A stretch of DNA of 64,000 bases from Pseudomonadota bacterium (GCA_023404675.1 JAEYAW010000031.1:496001-560000), one strand, 5' to 3'. Positions 34,414-43,695 are shown, counted from the stretch's first letter. The notes: a model not told the origin generated them from the letters alone. Translations and numbers: made by a program.

Positions 34414-34650
34414 ATGGTCCCGTTCTTTGTCCAGCTCAAGTGCAAGCTCGGGCAGTCCTACGCCGTCGCCAACGCGCTGGCGGAAGCCGAAATCGCCTCG
34501 GAGATCTATTCCACGGCCGGCGACTACGACCTGCTGGTGAAGTTCTACGTCGAGCGCGACACCGATATCGGGCACTTCGTCAACGAGAAGGTGCAGACGA
34601 TCCCCGGCATCCAGGACACCCACACCATCATCACCTTCAAGGCGTTCTGA
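34414..34650 (+). CDS. Stand-alone Lrp/AsnC ligand-binding (RAM) domain protein
   Basis: A 78-residue protein consisting only of the regulation-of-amino-acid-metabolism (RAM) half of an Lrp/AsnC regulator, with the beta-alpha-beta-beta-alpha-beta pattern and the end motif TIPGIQDTHTIITFKAF. There is no helix-turn-helix, so it cannot bind DNA by itself. Such stand-alone RAM proteins form ring-like oligomers that bind amino acids, and they may sense them or modulate full-length Lrp proteins. The ATG at 34414 follows a good GAGGGAG site. It diverges from thiD and converges on the EamA gene. Confidence 0.87.
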   Translation: MVPFFVQLKCKLGQSYAVANALAEAEIASEIYSTAGDYDLLVKFYVERDTDIGHFVNEKVQTIPGIQDTHTIITFKAF

Positions 34651-34680
34651 GCAGCCATCCGCGCCGGAAGGGACTACCGC

Positions 34681-35652
34681 TCAGGCGGTTCTGGCGGAGA
34701 CCGGCGCGTCCGGGTTTTTATCTTCGTCGCTCACGGAGGCATCCGGCGCAATCGGCACCTCCCGCAAACGCTTCAGGCCCAGCGCGCGCTCGCGCAGGAT
34801 CACGAAGATGCCCGCGCCCGCCACGATCGCCGCGCCCGCGACCACGTAGAGGGTCGGCACCTCGCCGAACACCCAGTAGCCGATCATGAAGGCCCACAGC
34901 AGGGCGGTGTAGTCGAACGGCGCGAGGAACGACGCGGGCGCATGACGCAGGCTGTCGGTGAAGAAGATCTGCCCCAGACCGCCCGAGATGCCGATTCCGA
35001 CGAACATCATCACGTCGAACCAGCTTGCAGGCATGCGCCAGCCGAACGGCAGCGTCAGCAGCGAGGCCAGCAGCACCAGCGAGGTCATGATGATGACGAT
35101 GGACGAGGTCTTCTCGGTCGCGGTCAGGCGGCGAATCTGGATGGTCGCGCCCCCCGCCGTGAAGGTGTTGGCGAACGCGAAGCCGACGCCGATCAGCGTG
35201 GAGGCGGTCATCGCCGCGTGATCCTGAAAATACGGGATCAGCATCAGGATGATGCCGCAGAAGCCGATGATCACCGCCGACCAGCGATAGATGTGGACCT
35301 TCTCCCTCAGGAACACCGCGGCGAAGATCACCGTCACCAGCGGCGCGAGGAAGGCGATCGCGGTGAAGTCGGCAATCGGAATGCGCGCCAGCGCACCGAA
35401 GGTGCAGAACACGCCGACCACGCCGAAGGTGCCGCGCACCACGTGGTCCCACGGCCGGTTGGTGTGCAGCGCGCCTTTCAGCTCGTTCCGCAGTCCAAAG
35501 AAAATAATGATCGGAATGGCTGCGAACAGCGAGCGGAAGAAGACCACCTCGCCGAGCGGATATAACTCCCCGAGATAACGCCCCTGGGCATTCATCAGCG
35601 CAAACATCACCGTGCCGGCGATCTTCAGCGAAACGGCTTTGGCAATGTTCAT
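34681..35652 (-). CDS. EamA/DMT-family transporter
   Basis: A 323-residue drug/metabolite transporter with ten helices arranged as two EamA repeats. The first repeat holds GEVVFFRSLFAAIPI and IPIADFTAIAFLAPLVTVIFAAVFLREKV. The second holds GGLGQIFFTDSLRHAPASFLAPFDYTALLWAFMIGYWVFGE. This family exports amino acids, nucleosides or related metabolites, and the substrate here is unknown. The tail after the last helix is acidic. The ATG at 35652 (MNIAKAVSLKIAG) begins just before the first helix; longer in-frame extensions are antisense to nothing but lack family resemblance. Confidence 0.88.
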   Translation of the reverse strand: MNIAKAVSLKIAGTVMFALMNAQGRYLGELYPLGEVVFFRSLFAAIPIIIFFGLRNELKGALHTNRPWDHVVRGTFGVVGVFCTFGALARIPIADFTAIAFLAPLVTVIFAAVFLREKVHIYRWSAVIIGFCGIILMLIPYFQDHAAMTASTLIGVGFAFANTFTAGGATIQIRRLTATEKTSSIVIIMTSLVLLASLLTLPFGWRMPASWFDVMMFVGIGISGGLGQIFFTDSLRHAPASFLAPFDYTALLWAFMIGYWVFGEVPTLYVVAGAAIVAGAGIFVILRERALGLKRLREVPIAPDASVSDEDKNPDAPVSARTA

Positions 35653-35961
35653 GAGACGGAAATTCGAGAATCGATCGGGAAATGACGGGCTTGAGGACGG
35701 GCGAAAGCAAGATTCCGACGGCCTGACCCGCCACCCCGAGGAGGTTGCATATCGTGCGAACCTCGAAGGGCGGCGCGCATCCTTCGCGTGCGCGCGACGT
35801 GTCGCGCCCACCTCAGGATAACGCCCTGACCACAATCTCGCTCACCACCACTAAACACGGCCGCGGCGCCATGAACAGGTCTTTCGCCGCAATGGGCACA
35901 TGCGAGCATGTGCCAGCACCCCGGACCTGCCGGGATGCCCGCACGTCTCGTGACGCCAATC
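35653..35961. other. 309-nt intergenic region with palindromes, no gene seen
   Basis: I see no convincing gene here. A near-perfect palindrome, GGCACATGC-GA-GCATGTGCC, lies at 35895-35914, about 50 nt after the dehydrogenase stop; with no T-tract it is a weak terminator or a protein site. Around 35735-35825 the minus strand reads ATCCTGAGGTGGGC, then GCGAAGGATG, then CTTCGAGG. This looks like a decayed copy of the ATCCTGAGG/TCGAAGGAT palindromic intergenic repeat that I recall from Bradyrhizobium-group genomes. The repeat assignment is tentative. Confidence 0.4.
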
Positions 35962-38268
35962 TTACAGCCTGTGCAGGCGCTGCTGCTCGCGAATCGCGAT
36001 CCACACGCGTTCGGCGGTGGCCGGCATGTCGATGTGGTCGATGCCGTATTCGCGCCACAACGCATCGATGATGGCGTTGACGATGGCTGGGCAGGAGCCG
36101 ATCGCGCCTGCCTCGCCGGCGCCCTTCACGCCCATCGGATTGGTGGCGCAGGGGATGTTGTGGGTCTCGAAGATGATCGGCGGCGCATCGGCCGCACGCG
36201 GCAACGCATAGTCCATGAAGGTGCCGGTGACGAGTTGGCCGTCGGCCGGATCGTAGACCGCCTGCTCCATCAAGGCCTGCCCGATGCCCTGGACGGTGCC
36301 GCCGTGGACCTGCCCCGCCAGCAGCAGCGGATTGAGCGTCACGCCGAAGTCGTCGACGATCACGTAGTTGACGATCCGGGTAACACCGGTGGCGGGGTCG
36401 ATCTCGACCTCGGCCACATGGGTTCCGTTGGGAAACGTGCCGTCGGCGCTGGAGAAGGAATTGCTGGCAGTCAGCTTCGCCGGATCGACGCCCTTGCGCC
36501 CGGCCAGATCGGCGAATGTGATGCTGCGGTCGGTGCCCGCGACACGGATCACGCCGCCGTCGATCTCGAGATCGCCGACACCGGCCTCCAGCGCCTCGGC
36601 CGCCATCTCCTTCAGGTTCTCGCCAAGCGTGCGGGTGGCGCGCTGCACGCCGACGCCGCCCGACGGGATCGAGGCCGAGCCGCCGGTGCCGAGGCCCGTC
36701 GCCACCCGGTCCGTGTCGCCCTGAACGACATGCACGCGCTCCGGCGGCAAGCCGAACTGCTCGGCCACGATCTGGGCATAGGCGGTCTGGTGGCCCTGCC
36801 CGCTCGACTGGGTGCCGATCAGCACGGTGACGTCGCCGCCGGGATCGAGCTGCACCGTGGCGGTTTCCTCGCCCATGGTGCCACACACCTCGACATAGGT
36901 CGCAAGGCCGATGCCGCGGATCAGATCATCCTTCTTCGCCGCCCTGAGGCGCTTGCCGAAATCCTTCCAGCCCGCCACCTCCTGCGCGCGCTTGAGATGC
37001 GCCGCGAAGTCACCGGAGTCGTAGACCTTGCCGGTCGCGGTCTTGTAAGGCAGCGCGCGCGTCGGAATGAAGTTCTTGCGACGAATGGCGTCGGGAGCCA
37101 TCCCGATCTTTCGGGCTGCAGCGTCCACCAGCCGCTCGATCACGTAAGCAGCTTCGGGGCGGCCCGCGCCGCGATAGGCATCGACCGGAACGGAGTTGGT
37201 GAACACCGTGCGGACCCGGCAATGGAACGCCTGAATGTCATAGAGCCCGGGCAGCATGCCCGCGCCGCCATAGGAGACATAGGGCGCGAAGGTCGACAGA
37301 TACGCCCCGACATCGCTGACGAGATCGACGTCCATGCCAAGAAAACGGCCATCCTCGCCGAGCGCCATGCGTGCGGTGGTAACGTTGTCACGGCCCTGCG
37401 AGTCGCCGACGAAATGGTCGGCCCGGTCCGCGACCCATTTCACTGTCTGGTTCAGTTGCTTGGCTGCAACCGCGATCAGCGCGTACTCGCGATAGGGAAA
37501 CAGCTTGGTGCCGAAGCCGCCGCCGACATCCGGGCAGATCACCCGCATTCTCTCAGGGGGAATCTTCAGCACGCTGTTGCAGAGAATGTCGCGCAGCGTG
37601 TGGCTGCCCTGACTGCCCGTGGTCAGGGTGAAATGATCGCGTTTGGCATCATACTCGCAGACCGCCGCGCGTGGCTCCATGTAATTGGTCACGATGCGCG
37701 GGTTGACGATGGAAATCTCGGCGACCGCATGGGCCTTCGCGAAAGCGGCCTCCATGGCGGCCTTGCTGCCGATCGAGGCATCGAACAGCACGTTGCCCTT
37801 GTGATCCGGCCAGACCTGCGGAGCACCCGGCTTGAGCGCGGCGACGCTGCCGACCACCGCCGGCAGCGGCTTCCAGTCGATCTCGATGGCTTCGATGGCA
37901 TCGCGGGCCTGCTCGACGGTCTCGGCCACCACGAAGGCGACCGCGTCGCCGACATGGCGCACGGTGTCGGCCGGCAGGATCGGATAGAACGGCGGCGAGA
38001 ACGGCTTGTCCGGGAAATTGAAATGGCAGGGGAGACCGCCGAGGTCCTTCGTCTCGGCCGCGGTCAGGATCAGCGCCACGCCCGGCAGCTTTCGCGCCCG
38101 TGTCGCATCGATGGTGTAGGTGGCATGCGCATGGGGCGAGCGCACCATCAGCGCATGCAACGCCTTATCCGGCACGAAGTCCGCCGTGTAGCGGCCCCTC
38201 CCCCGGATCAGCGGGTCATCTTCCTTGCGAAGTATGCTTTGTCCGACACCGAATTTCACAGGCGGCAT
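35962..38268 (-). CDS. Xanthine dehydrogenase-family molybdopterin-binding large subunit
   Basis: 768 residues, the full length of a CoxL/XdhB-type large subunit that carries the molybdopterin cytosine dinucleotide. Features include the N-terminal domain (about 20-125), QGSHTLRDIL, PDVGGGFGTKLFPYREY, the active-site loop AYRGAGRPEA (not AYRCSFR, the form II marker of true CO dehydrogenase), SSGQGHQTAYAQI and the catalytic Glu in VKGAGEAGAIG. It oxidises an aldehyde or N-heterocycle by hydroxylation; the substrate is unknown. The FAD and iron-sulfur subunits are not adjacent, so it must pair with distant partners or work differently. The ATG at 38268 has GGAG upstream. It diverges from a LuxR-type regulator across 118 nt. 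Confidence 0.9.
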   Translation of the reverse strand: MPPVKFGVGQSILRKEDDPLIRGRGRYTADFVPDKALHALMVRSPHAHATYTIDATRARKLPGVALILTAAETKDLGGLPCHFNFPDKPFSPPFYPILPADTVRHVGDAVAFVVAETVEQARDAIEAIEIDWKPLPAVVGSVAALKPGAPQVWPDHKGNVLFDASIGSKAAMEAAFAKAHAVAEISIVNPRIVTNYMEPRAAVCEYDAKRDHFTLTTGSQGSHTLRDILCNSVLKIPPERMRVICPDVGGGFGTKLFPYREYALIAVAAKQLNQTVKWVADRADHFVGDSQGRDNVTTARMALGEDGRFLGMDVDLVSDVGAYLSTFAPYVSYGGAGMLPGLYDIQAFHCRVRTVFTNSVPVDAYRGAGRPEAAYVIERLVDAAARKIGMAPDAIRRKNFIPTRALPYKTATGKVYDSGDFAAHLKRAQEVAGWKDFGKRLRAAKKDDLIRGIGLATYVEVCGTMGEETATVQLDPGGDVTVLIGTQSSGQGHQTAYAQIVAEQFGLPPERVHVVQGDTDRVATGLGTGGSASIPSGGVGVQRATRTLGENLKEMAAEALEAGVGDLEIDGGVIRVAGTDRSITFADLAGRKGVDPAKLTASNSFSSADGTFPNGTHVAEVEIDPATGVTRIVNYVIVDDFGVTLNPLLLAGQVHGGTVQGIGQALMEQAVYDPADGQLVTGTFMDYALPRAADAPPIIFETHNIPCATNPMGVKGAGEAGAIGSCPAIVNAIIDALWREYGIDHIDMPATAERVWIAIREQQRLHRL

Positions 38269-38386
38269 GGGGAACTCCAAAATCTGATGCAGCCATAGTG
38301 GTACGATTTCAGGATACGTGCAAACATCATCGCGTGATCGTATTTGGCACCAACCCATATGAAATGATCGGTCCCGGCACCCGACC

Positions 38387-39484
38387 ATGGATGCAGATCT
38401 CGTTGACCTGATTTACGAGGCGGCGTTCGTGCCGGATTTGTGGGCCGGCCTCCTCGAACAAGTCGCGGAGCGCACCTCGTCCGCGGCCGGCGCCGTCGTT
38501 GTGTTCGGCGAGAACACGCCGCCACGTTTCGCGGCATCTCCCCGGATCGATGGCGTTCTGCGGGCCTTCATCGACGACAATCGCTGGGAGCGCAGTGAGG
38601 TGATTAAATATGTCGTGTCCGTTCCTCCCGCCTGCTTCGTCTACGACGCCGATTATTTCCCGACCGACCTGCTGGAGACGGCCGATCTCCGGCGCGAGAT
38701 GACCGCGCCGCTCGGCATGGGCGGCCAGATCGGATCTTTCGTCTCCGTTCCGACCGGCGACATGGCGATCTTCACGTTCGAGCGCTGGCTGGAGAATGAC
38801 CGGCCGGCCCTCGCCGATCTCCACCTGCTGAACGGCCTGCGCCCGCATCTCGCCCGCGCCGGCATGCTGAGCGCGCGGCTGCGCATGGAGCAGGCGCGCG
38901 CCGGTGTCGCCGCGCTCGAAGTGATCGGCCTGCCTGCCGCCGTGTTGACCAGGCGCGGCCGAGTCACAGTCGCCAACGGATTGTTCGAAACAGCCGGGAT
39001 CACGACGCGGGCTCGCGACTGCATCGCGCTCGACAATACAGCTGCCAATACACTCCTCACCGAGGCCATTGAAAACGCCCATTCCCACGACGGCAAGACC
39101 GTTCGATCCGTTCCGGTGGCCGGAGACGGCGAACGCGCACCGATGGTCATGCATCTGCTGCCGCTGCGGCGCGCGGCGCACGAGCTGTTCTCGGGCGGCG
39201 ACATCCTTCTGGTCGTGACCGCCGTGACGGCGGACGCGCTGATTCCCTCGCTCGGCATCCTGCACGGACTGTTCGATCTCTCGCCGGCCGAGGCGCGGCT
39301 GGCGATGGCGCTGTCGCGCGGACAGTCGCTCAAGGACGCCGCCACGGCGCAGGGCATTCAGGTGAGCAGCGCGCGCTCCTACCTGGAGCGGATTTTTCAG
39401 AAGACCGCCACCCACCAGCAGAGCGAACTGGTCGCGCTGCTCAAGACGGCGGCGCTGCCGGGGCAGACCGGACCAGCGACCTGA
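38387..39484 (+). CDS. LuxR-type helix-turn-helix transcriptional regulator
   Basis: 365 residues with a C-terminal LuxR-type DNA-binding domain (about 300-355): FDLSPAEARLAMALSRGQSLKDAATAQGIQVSSARSYLERIFQKT, matching the two HTH helices and a variant of the TVRSHLxxIFxKT motif. The N-terminal 280 residues show no acyl-homoserine-lactone signature or receiver domain. They resemble a PAS/GAF-like sensor region seen in uncharacterised rhizobial regulators (LIYEAAFVPDLWAGLLE). It probably controls the divergent dehydrogenase gene or itself. The 3' end overlaps murJ by 44 nt convergently. Confidence 0.85.
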   Translation: MDADLVDLIYEAAFVPDLWAGLLEQVAERTSSAAGAVVVFGENTPPRFAASPRIDGVLRAFIDDNRWERSEVIKYVVSVPPACFVYDADYFPTDLLETADLRREMTAPLGMGGQIGSFVSVPTGDMAIFTFERWLENDRPALADLHLLNGLRPHLARAGMLSARLRMEQARAGVAALEVIGLPAAVLTRRGRVTVANGLFETAGITTRARDCIALDNTAANTLLTEAIENAHSHDGKTVRSVPVAGDGERAPMVMHLLPLRRAAHELFSGGDILLVVTAVTADALIPSLGILHGLFDLSPAEARLAMALSRGQSLKDAATAQGIQVSSARSYLERIFQKTATHQQSELVALLKTAALPGQTGPAT

Positions 39485-40991
39485 GCCAGCGCGGACCGAA
39501 CAGCAGCAGGATGCTCGCGCCATAGACGACGGCGCCGACCAGCACGAGCACCAGCAAGATTGCCTCGTCGCGGAAAGCCGTCATGCCCGCAAGCCAGCTC
39601 CGGCATCCCCATACGGCCCCCCACAGGGCCAGCGCCAGCACCACTCCCGCCGCGATGAACTTCAGCAGCGATGTCGCAAACGAGCGGTCGATCACAAGAT
39701 GCCCGGCCCGCACGGCCCAGAAGATGACCAGCAGCAGATTGATCCATCCGCCGACGGCAGTGCCGAGCGCGAGACCGACCTGCGCCAGCGATCCCATCAG
39801 CGCGACCTTGATCGCCACGTTGACCACGACGCCGATCAGGAACGCCTTGGTCGGCGTCGCCGTATCCTTGCGCGCATAGAACGTCGCGACCGCGCTGCGG
39901 ATCATCACGAAGGGGATGAGCCCGATGGCGTAAGCCGACAGCGTCGCGCCCGCTGCCGCCGCATCCGCCGTGGTGAATGCGCCGCGCGCGAACATCGCGC
40001 GCATGATCGCGTCCGGCACCACCAGAAACGCCGCCACGAACGGCAGCGAGAACAGCAGCGTGAATTCGAAGGCGCGGCGCTGCGAGGCATGGGCGCCCGC
40101 ATGATCGCCCGCCGTGATCCGACGCGACATCTCCGGCAGCAGCACGGTGCCGATGGCAATCCCGATCACGCCGATCGGAAGCTGGTTGAGGCGATCGGCA
40201 TAATACAGCGCCGACAGCGCGCCGACCGGCAGGCAAGTGGCGATGATGGTGTCGGCGAACATCGCCACCTGCGAGCCCATCGAGCCGATGGTGGCGGGGC
40301 CGAGCGCGCGGAAGAAATCGCGGATGTCCTGATCGAGGCGCGGCCGGGCGAAACGCGGCAGCCCGCCATGGCGCGAGAGATCGCCCGCCAGCAGCGCATA
40401 TTGCAGCACGCCGGAGATCAGGACGCCCCACGCCGCCGCGTGCCCCGCCGTGGGGAAGAAAGCGGCGAGCGCCAGTGTCGCCATCATGGCGAGGTTCAGG
40501 AAAATGGGCGCGGCCGCGGCACTGGCGAAGCGCTGGCCGACATTGAGCATGCCGCCATAGAGCGTCACCAGCGTGATCAGGAGCAGATAGGGAAACGTGA
40601 TCCGCGTCAGTTCGATGGCAAGCGTCCGCTGCTCCGGTTCGGTCGAGAAGCCCGGCGCGAGCAGGCTCATCACCTGCGGCATGAACGCCAGCGCCACGAC
40701 CAGCAGGACGACCTGCGAGATGAACAGCAGCGTGAAGATGCGGTCCGCGAACAGCCGGGCCGCCAGCCCTCCCCGCGCGCCGGAGACATCCGCATAGGCG
40801 GGCACGAACGCGGCGTTGAACGCGCCCTCGGCGAAGATCGCCCGGAAATGGTTCGGCAGCCGCAGCGCGACGAAGAACGCATCCGCCACCGGACCCGCGC
40901 CCAGAATGGCGGCGAGCATGATATCGCGCGCGAATCCCGTGACGCGCGACAGGAGCGTGTAACCACCGACGGTGAAAATGCGACGAAGCAT
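39441..40991 (-). CDS. murJ: Lipid II flippase MurJ
   Basis: A 516-residue MATE-like/MVF flippase with 14 helices that moves lipid II across the inner membrane for peptidoglycan synthesis. Signatures are the N-terminal SRVTGFARDIMLAAILGAGPVADAFFVALRLPN, with the central Arg residues, FRAIFAEGAFNAAFVPAY, and YYADRLNQLPIGVIGIAIGTVLLP. It is essential in most bacteria. The ATG at 40991 starts MLRRIFTVGGYTL directly. It lies 62 nt after the upstream oxidoreductase gene on the same strand. Confidence 0.95.
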   Translation of the reverse strand: MLRRIFTVGGYTLLSRVTGFARDIMLAAILGAGPVADAFFVALRLPNHFRAIFAEGAFNAAFVPAYADVSGARGGLAARLFADRIFTLLFISQVVLLVVALAFMPQVMSLLAPGFSTEPEQRTLAIELTRITFPYLLLITLVTLYGGMLNVGQRFASAAAAPIFLNLAMMATLALAAFFPTAGHAAAWGVLISGVLQYALLAGDLSRHGGLPRFARPRLDQDIRDFFRALGPATIGSMGSQVAMFADTIIATCLPVGALSALYYADRLNQLPIGVIGIAIGTVLLPEMSRRITAGDHAGAHASQRRAFEFTLLFSLPFVAAFLVVPDAIMRAMFARGAFTTADAAAAGATLSAYAIGLIPFVMIRSAVATFYARKDTATPTKAFLIGVVVNVAIKVALMGSLAQVGLALGTAVGGWINLLLVIFWAVRAGHLVIDRSFATSLLKFIAAGVVLALALWGAVWGCRSWLAGMTAFRDEAILLVLVLVGAVVYGASILLLFGPRWLRSLVRSAPAAPPS

Positions 40992-41053
40992 CTGTCGCTT
41001 CTACAGGAACAGCCGCGGCCGCAAAATGCGGAAAGCGCCGGCGGCCGCCATCG

Positions 41054-42052
41054 TCAGCCGGCCGCGCGGCGCGGGCTCGCGCTGGCCGCAGGTCTCGTGC
41101 GGGACTCCAGGCACTGGATCGCGATCTCGAGCGACAGGGTCGCCTCCTCCCCCGTCACCGCCGGACGAACGCCGGTCTGGACAGCTTCGATGAAGGCCAT
41201 CAGTTCCGCGCGCAGCGGCTCGTCGTGGCCGACCGACAGATGGCGCATCGAATAGCTGCCATCGGGCTGGAAGCCGAAGCACTCGCTGACCTGCCGGGTC
41301 AGCAGATCGCCCATCACGTATTTGTTGCGGGTGGCAACGGTCACGTTGCGCGCCTTGAACGGCGTCAGCCAGTTGGTGTTGATGTGCGCCAGCACGCCCG
41401 ACGCCGTGCGGAACTGGAGCAGCGCGATGTCCTCGCGCTCGGCGACTGCGCTCGACAGCTGCGGCTGCACCTCGGTGATGTCGGATTCGGTGAACCAGCG
41501 GATCAGGTCGATGTCGTGCACGGCCAGATCGATCACCACGCCGACATTGGACATGCGCGGCGGGAACGGGCCGACGCGGGTGATGGCGATGGAGAGGATA
41601 TCCTCGCCCTTGATCGCCGCCTTGATCGCGGCGACCGCCGGATTGAAACGCTCGACATGCCCGGCCATCAGGGTCACGCCCGCCCTGCGCGCGGCCTCGA
41701 CGATCTCGTAACCCTCGGCCACGGTGGAAGCGATCGGCTTCTCGACCAGCACGTGAATCTTGCGAGCGATACAGGCCAGCGCCACCTCGTGATGAAGATG
41801 CGTCGGCGCGGCGATGGTCACCGCATCGACGCCAGCCCCCAGCAATTCATCCAGTGCGGTGAAGGTGCGGCAGCCGACGATCTTGCCGACGCGATCGCGA
41901 TGGTCGGCCAGCGGATCGACGACCCCGACCAGTTCGACGCCCGGCATCCCGGCGAGCACGCGGGCATGATTGCTTCCCATGACGCCAGCGCCCACGACCC
42001 CGATACGCAGCACGGAAGGCTGACCGCTCTTTGCAGACTCGCCGAAACTCAT
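41054..42052 (-). CDS. Gfo/Idh/MocA-family NAD(P)-dependent sugar oxidoreductase
   Basis: 332 residues. The Rossmann fold GVVGAGVMGSNHARVL (about 18-33) binds NAD(P), and the family EKP motif is in VLVEKPIAST (about 100). GHVERFNPAV and the later VIDLAVHDIDLIRWF fit the group of UDP-sugar 3-dehydrogenases or scyllo-inositol-type oxidoreductases in polysaccharide clusters. Its place between murJ and UDP-glucuronate 4-epimerase suggests that it modifies a nucleotide sugar for the envelope polysaccharide. The exact reaction cannot be told. Confidence 0.86.
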   Translation of the reverse strand: MSFGESAKSGQPSVLRIGVVGAGVMGSNHARVLAGMPGVELVGVVDPLADHRDRVGKIVGCRTFTALDELLGAGVDAVTIAAPTHLHHEVALACIARKIHVLVEKPIASTVAEGYEIVEAARRAGVTLMAGHVERFNPAVAAIKAAIKGEDILSIAITRVGPFPPRMSNVGVVIDLAVHDIDLIRWFTESDITEVQPQLSSAVAEREDIALLQFRTASGVLAHINTNWLTPFKARNVTVATRNKYVMGDLLTRQVSECFGFQPDGSYSMRHLSVGHDEPLRAELMAFIEAVQTGVRPAVTGEEATLSLEIAIQCLESRTRPAASASPRRAAG

Positions 42053-42228
42053 TGATCCTGACCTTTACGATATTGCGCGTCGGACCGGAGGATGGCGACC
42101 ATGCGGTCGGTGCGGCCCGATGACACGCCTTCTAGCACGACGCCCCGGTTCTGGCGAACATCTGCCGGATCTTCCCAAACACGTTTTGATTCAGCGCGTT
42201 ACATCCGCATTCCGCGCCATTGGGCAGC

Positions 42229-43233
42229 TCAGGACGTGTAGGACTGGAACCATTCCGCGAACCGGGGGATGCCCTGTTCCATCCTCACGGCCGGCCGGAA
42301 CCCGGTTTCCCGGACCAGATCCTCGATGTCCGCATAGGTCTCGCGCACGTCGCCCGCCGGCATCGGATGATATTCCCGAATCGCCTTCCGCCCCAGCGCC
42401 TCCTCCAGCATCGTCACCACGTCCTCCAGATTTTCTGGATGGCTGTTGCCGATGTTATGCACCCGCCAGGGCGCGGAGGAGGACGCGGGATCGCCCGCGA
42501 ACGTCGTCGAGGGGACCGGCGCGCAGACCGACAGCCGCACGATGCCTTCGACCACGTCGTCGACATAGGTGAAGTCCCGCCGCATCGCGCCGTTGTTGAA
42601 CAACTTGATCGGCTCCCCCGCCATGATCGCCCGCGAGAAGATGAACAGAGCCATGTCCGGCCGGTACCACGGGCCATAGACCGTGAAGAAGCGCAGCGCC
42701 GTGATCGGCAGCCGGTAGAGGTGGCTGTAGGAATGCGCCATCAGTTCGTTGGACCGCTTGGTGGCGGCGTAGAAGCTCACTGGATGGTCGGCGGTATCGT
42801 GAACCGAGAACGGGATTTTCGCATTCGCGCCGTAGACCGACGACGACGATGCGAACAGCAGGTGCTCGCAGCCATGATGGCGGCAGCCTTCGAGGATGTT
42901 GGTGAAGCCGAGCAGGTTGTCGTCGGCATAGGCATAGGGGTTCTGCAGCGAGTAGCGCACGCCGGCTTGCCCGGCGAGATGGATGACGCGGGGCGATGGC
43001 CGCCGCGCGAACAGCGCGGCCGTGGCGTCCCGATCCGCGATGTTCATCTCCACGAATTCGAATCCCGGCTGCTGCGTCAGCAGCGCCAGCCGCGCCCGCT
43101 TCAGCGCGGGGTCATAATAGGCGTTGAGGTTGTCGACGCCGAGCACGCGATGCCCGTCTGCCAGCAGGCGTGTGGCGAGATGATAGCCGATAAAGCCCGC
43201 GGCTCCGGTCAGCAGCACGGCATCGTCGGTCAT
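42229..43233 (-). CDS. UDP-glucuronate 4-epimerase-like NAD-dependent epimerase
   Basis: 334 residues of the extended short-chain dehydrogenase family. The NAD motif is LTGAAGFIGYHLATRL, the active-site pair is Ser in SSSSVYGAN and the Tyr/Lys of YAATK (about 150-154). The DNLNAYYDPALKRARL insert after the second strand is characteristic of UDP-glucuronate 4-epimerases (LpsL/CapI), as is RFFTVYGPWYRPDMA. It would make UDP-galacturonate, a sugar common in rhizobial LPS cores. GtrA starts upstream with only a 3-nt gap. Confidence 0.87.
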   Translation of the reverse strand: MTDDAVLLTGAAGFIGYHLATRLLADGHRVLGVDNLNAYYDPALKRARLALLTQQPGFEFVEMNIADRDATAALFARRPSPRVIHLAGQAGVRYSLQNPYAYADDNLLGFTNILEGCRHHGCEHLLFASSSSVYGANAKIPFSVHDTADHPVSFYAATKRSNELMAHSYSHLYRLPITALRFFTVYGPWYRPDMALFIFSRAIMAGEPIKLFNNGAMRRDFTYVDDVVEGIVRLSVCAPVPSTTFAGDPASSSAPWRVHNIGNSHPENLEDVVTMLEEALGRKAIREYHPMPAGDVRETYADIEDLVRETGFRPAVRMEQGIPRFAEWFQSYTS

Positions 43234-43236
43234 GGG

Positions 43237-43695
43237 CTAAGCTCGCGAAATGCCATTGCCCTTGGCGTCATCGCGGCGACGATAGACGACGAAATGCGAC
43301 AGCGTGAAATTGACAACGAAACTGACGAGGATCGACAAAAGCTTGGCGCCGATGACCGGCAGATAATGCGACAGCAGAACCAATGTGGTGGTCGCGGCGA
43401 TTACGCCGGCAACGCCCGAGGCGACGAACACGCCATAGTCGCGCCAGCGCATCCGGTGTCCGGACTCCGGACCGAAGGTGATGAAAGTGTTCATCACGTA
43501 GGACCCTGAGACGGCGACGAGCCAGGCGAACACGTTGCTGGGGACCAGCGACCAGCCCATCGTATGATAGGCGACGAGAAACGCTCCAAGATCGACAAAT
43601 GTATTGACGGCGCCGACGACCGCAAAGCTCAACGCCTTCAGCACGAACGCACGTTCGTGCCAGGCGGAGACAAGGCGGTCTTTCAGTTGTTTCAT
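43237..43695 (-). CDS. GtrA-family membrane protein
   Basis: A 152-residue protein with four helices, matching the GtrA family: FAVVGAVNTFVDLGAFLVAYHT, VFAWLVAVSGSYVMNTFITF and LLSILVSFVVNFTLSHFVVYRRR. Family members are thought to flip or hand over polyprenyl-phosphate-linked sugars for O-antigen or teichoic acid decoration. The ATG at 43695 (MKQLKDRLVSAW) is used; an in-frame ATG about 54 nt upstream is possible because the ribosome-binding site is not clear. It is likely co-transcribed with the downstream epimerase. Confidence 0.82.
   Translation of the reverse strand: MKQLKDRLVSAWHERAFVLKALSFAVVGAVNTFVDLGAFLVAYHTMGWSLVPSNVFAWLVAVSGSYVMNTFITFGPESGHRMRWRDYGVFVASGVAGVIAATTTLVLLSHYLPVIGAKLLSILVSFVVNFTLSHFVVYRRRDDAKGNGISRA

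Noticed and set aside
35962..38268. Carbon monoxide dehydrogenase large subunit (CoxL form I)
   Set aside because: The active-site loop is AYRGAGRPE, not the AYRCSFR of true CO dehydrogenase.
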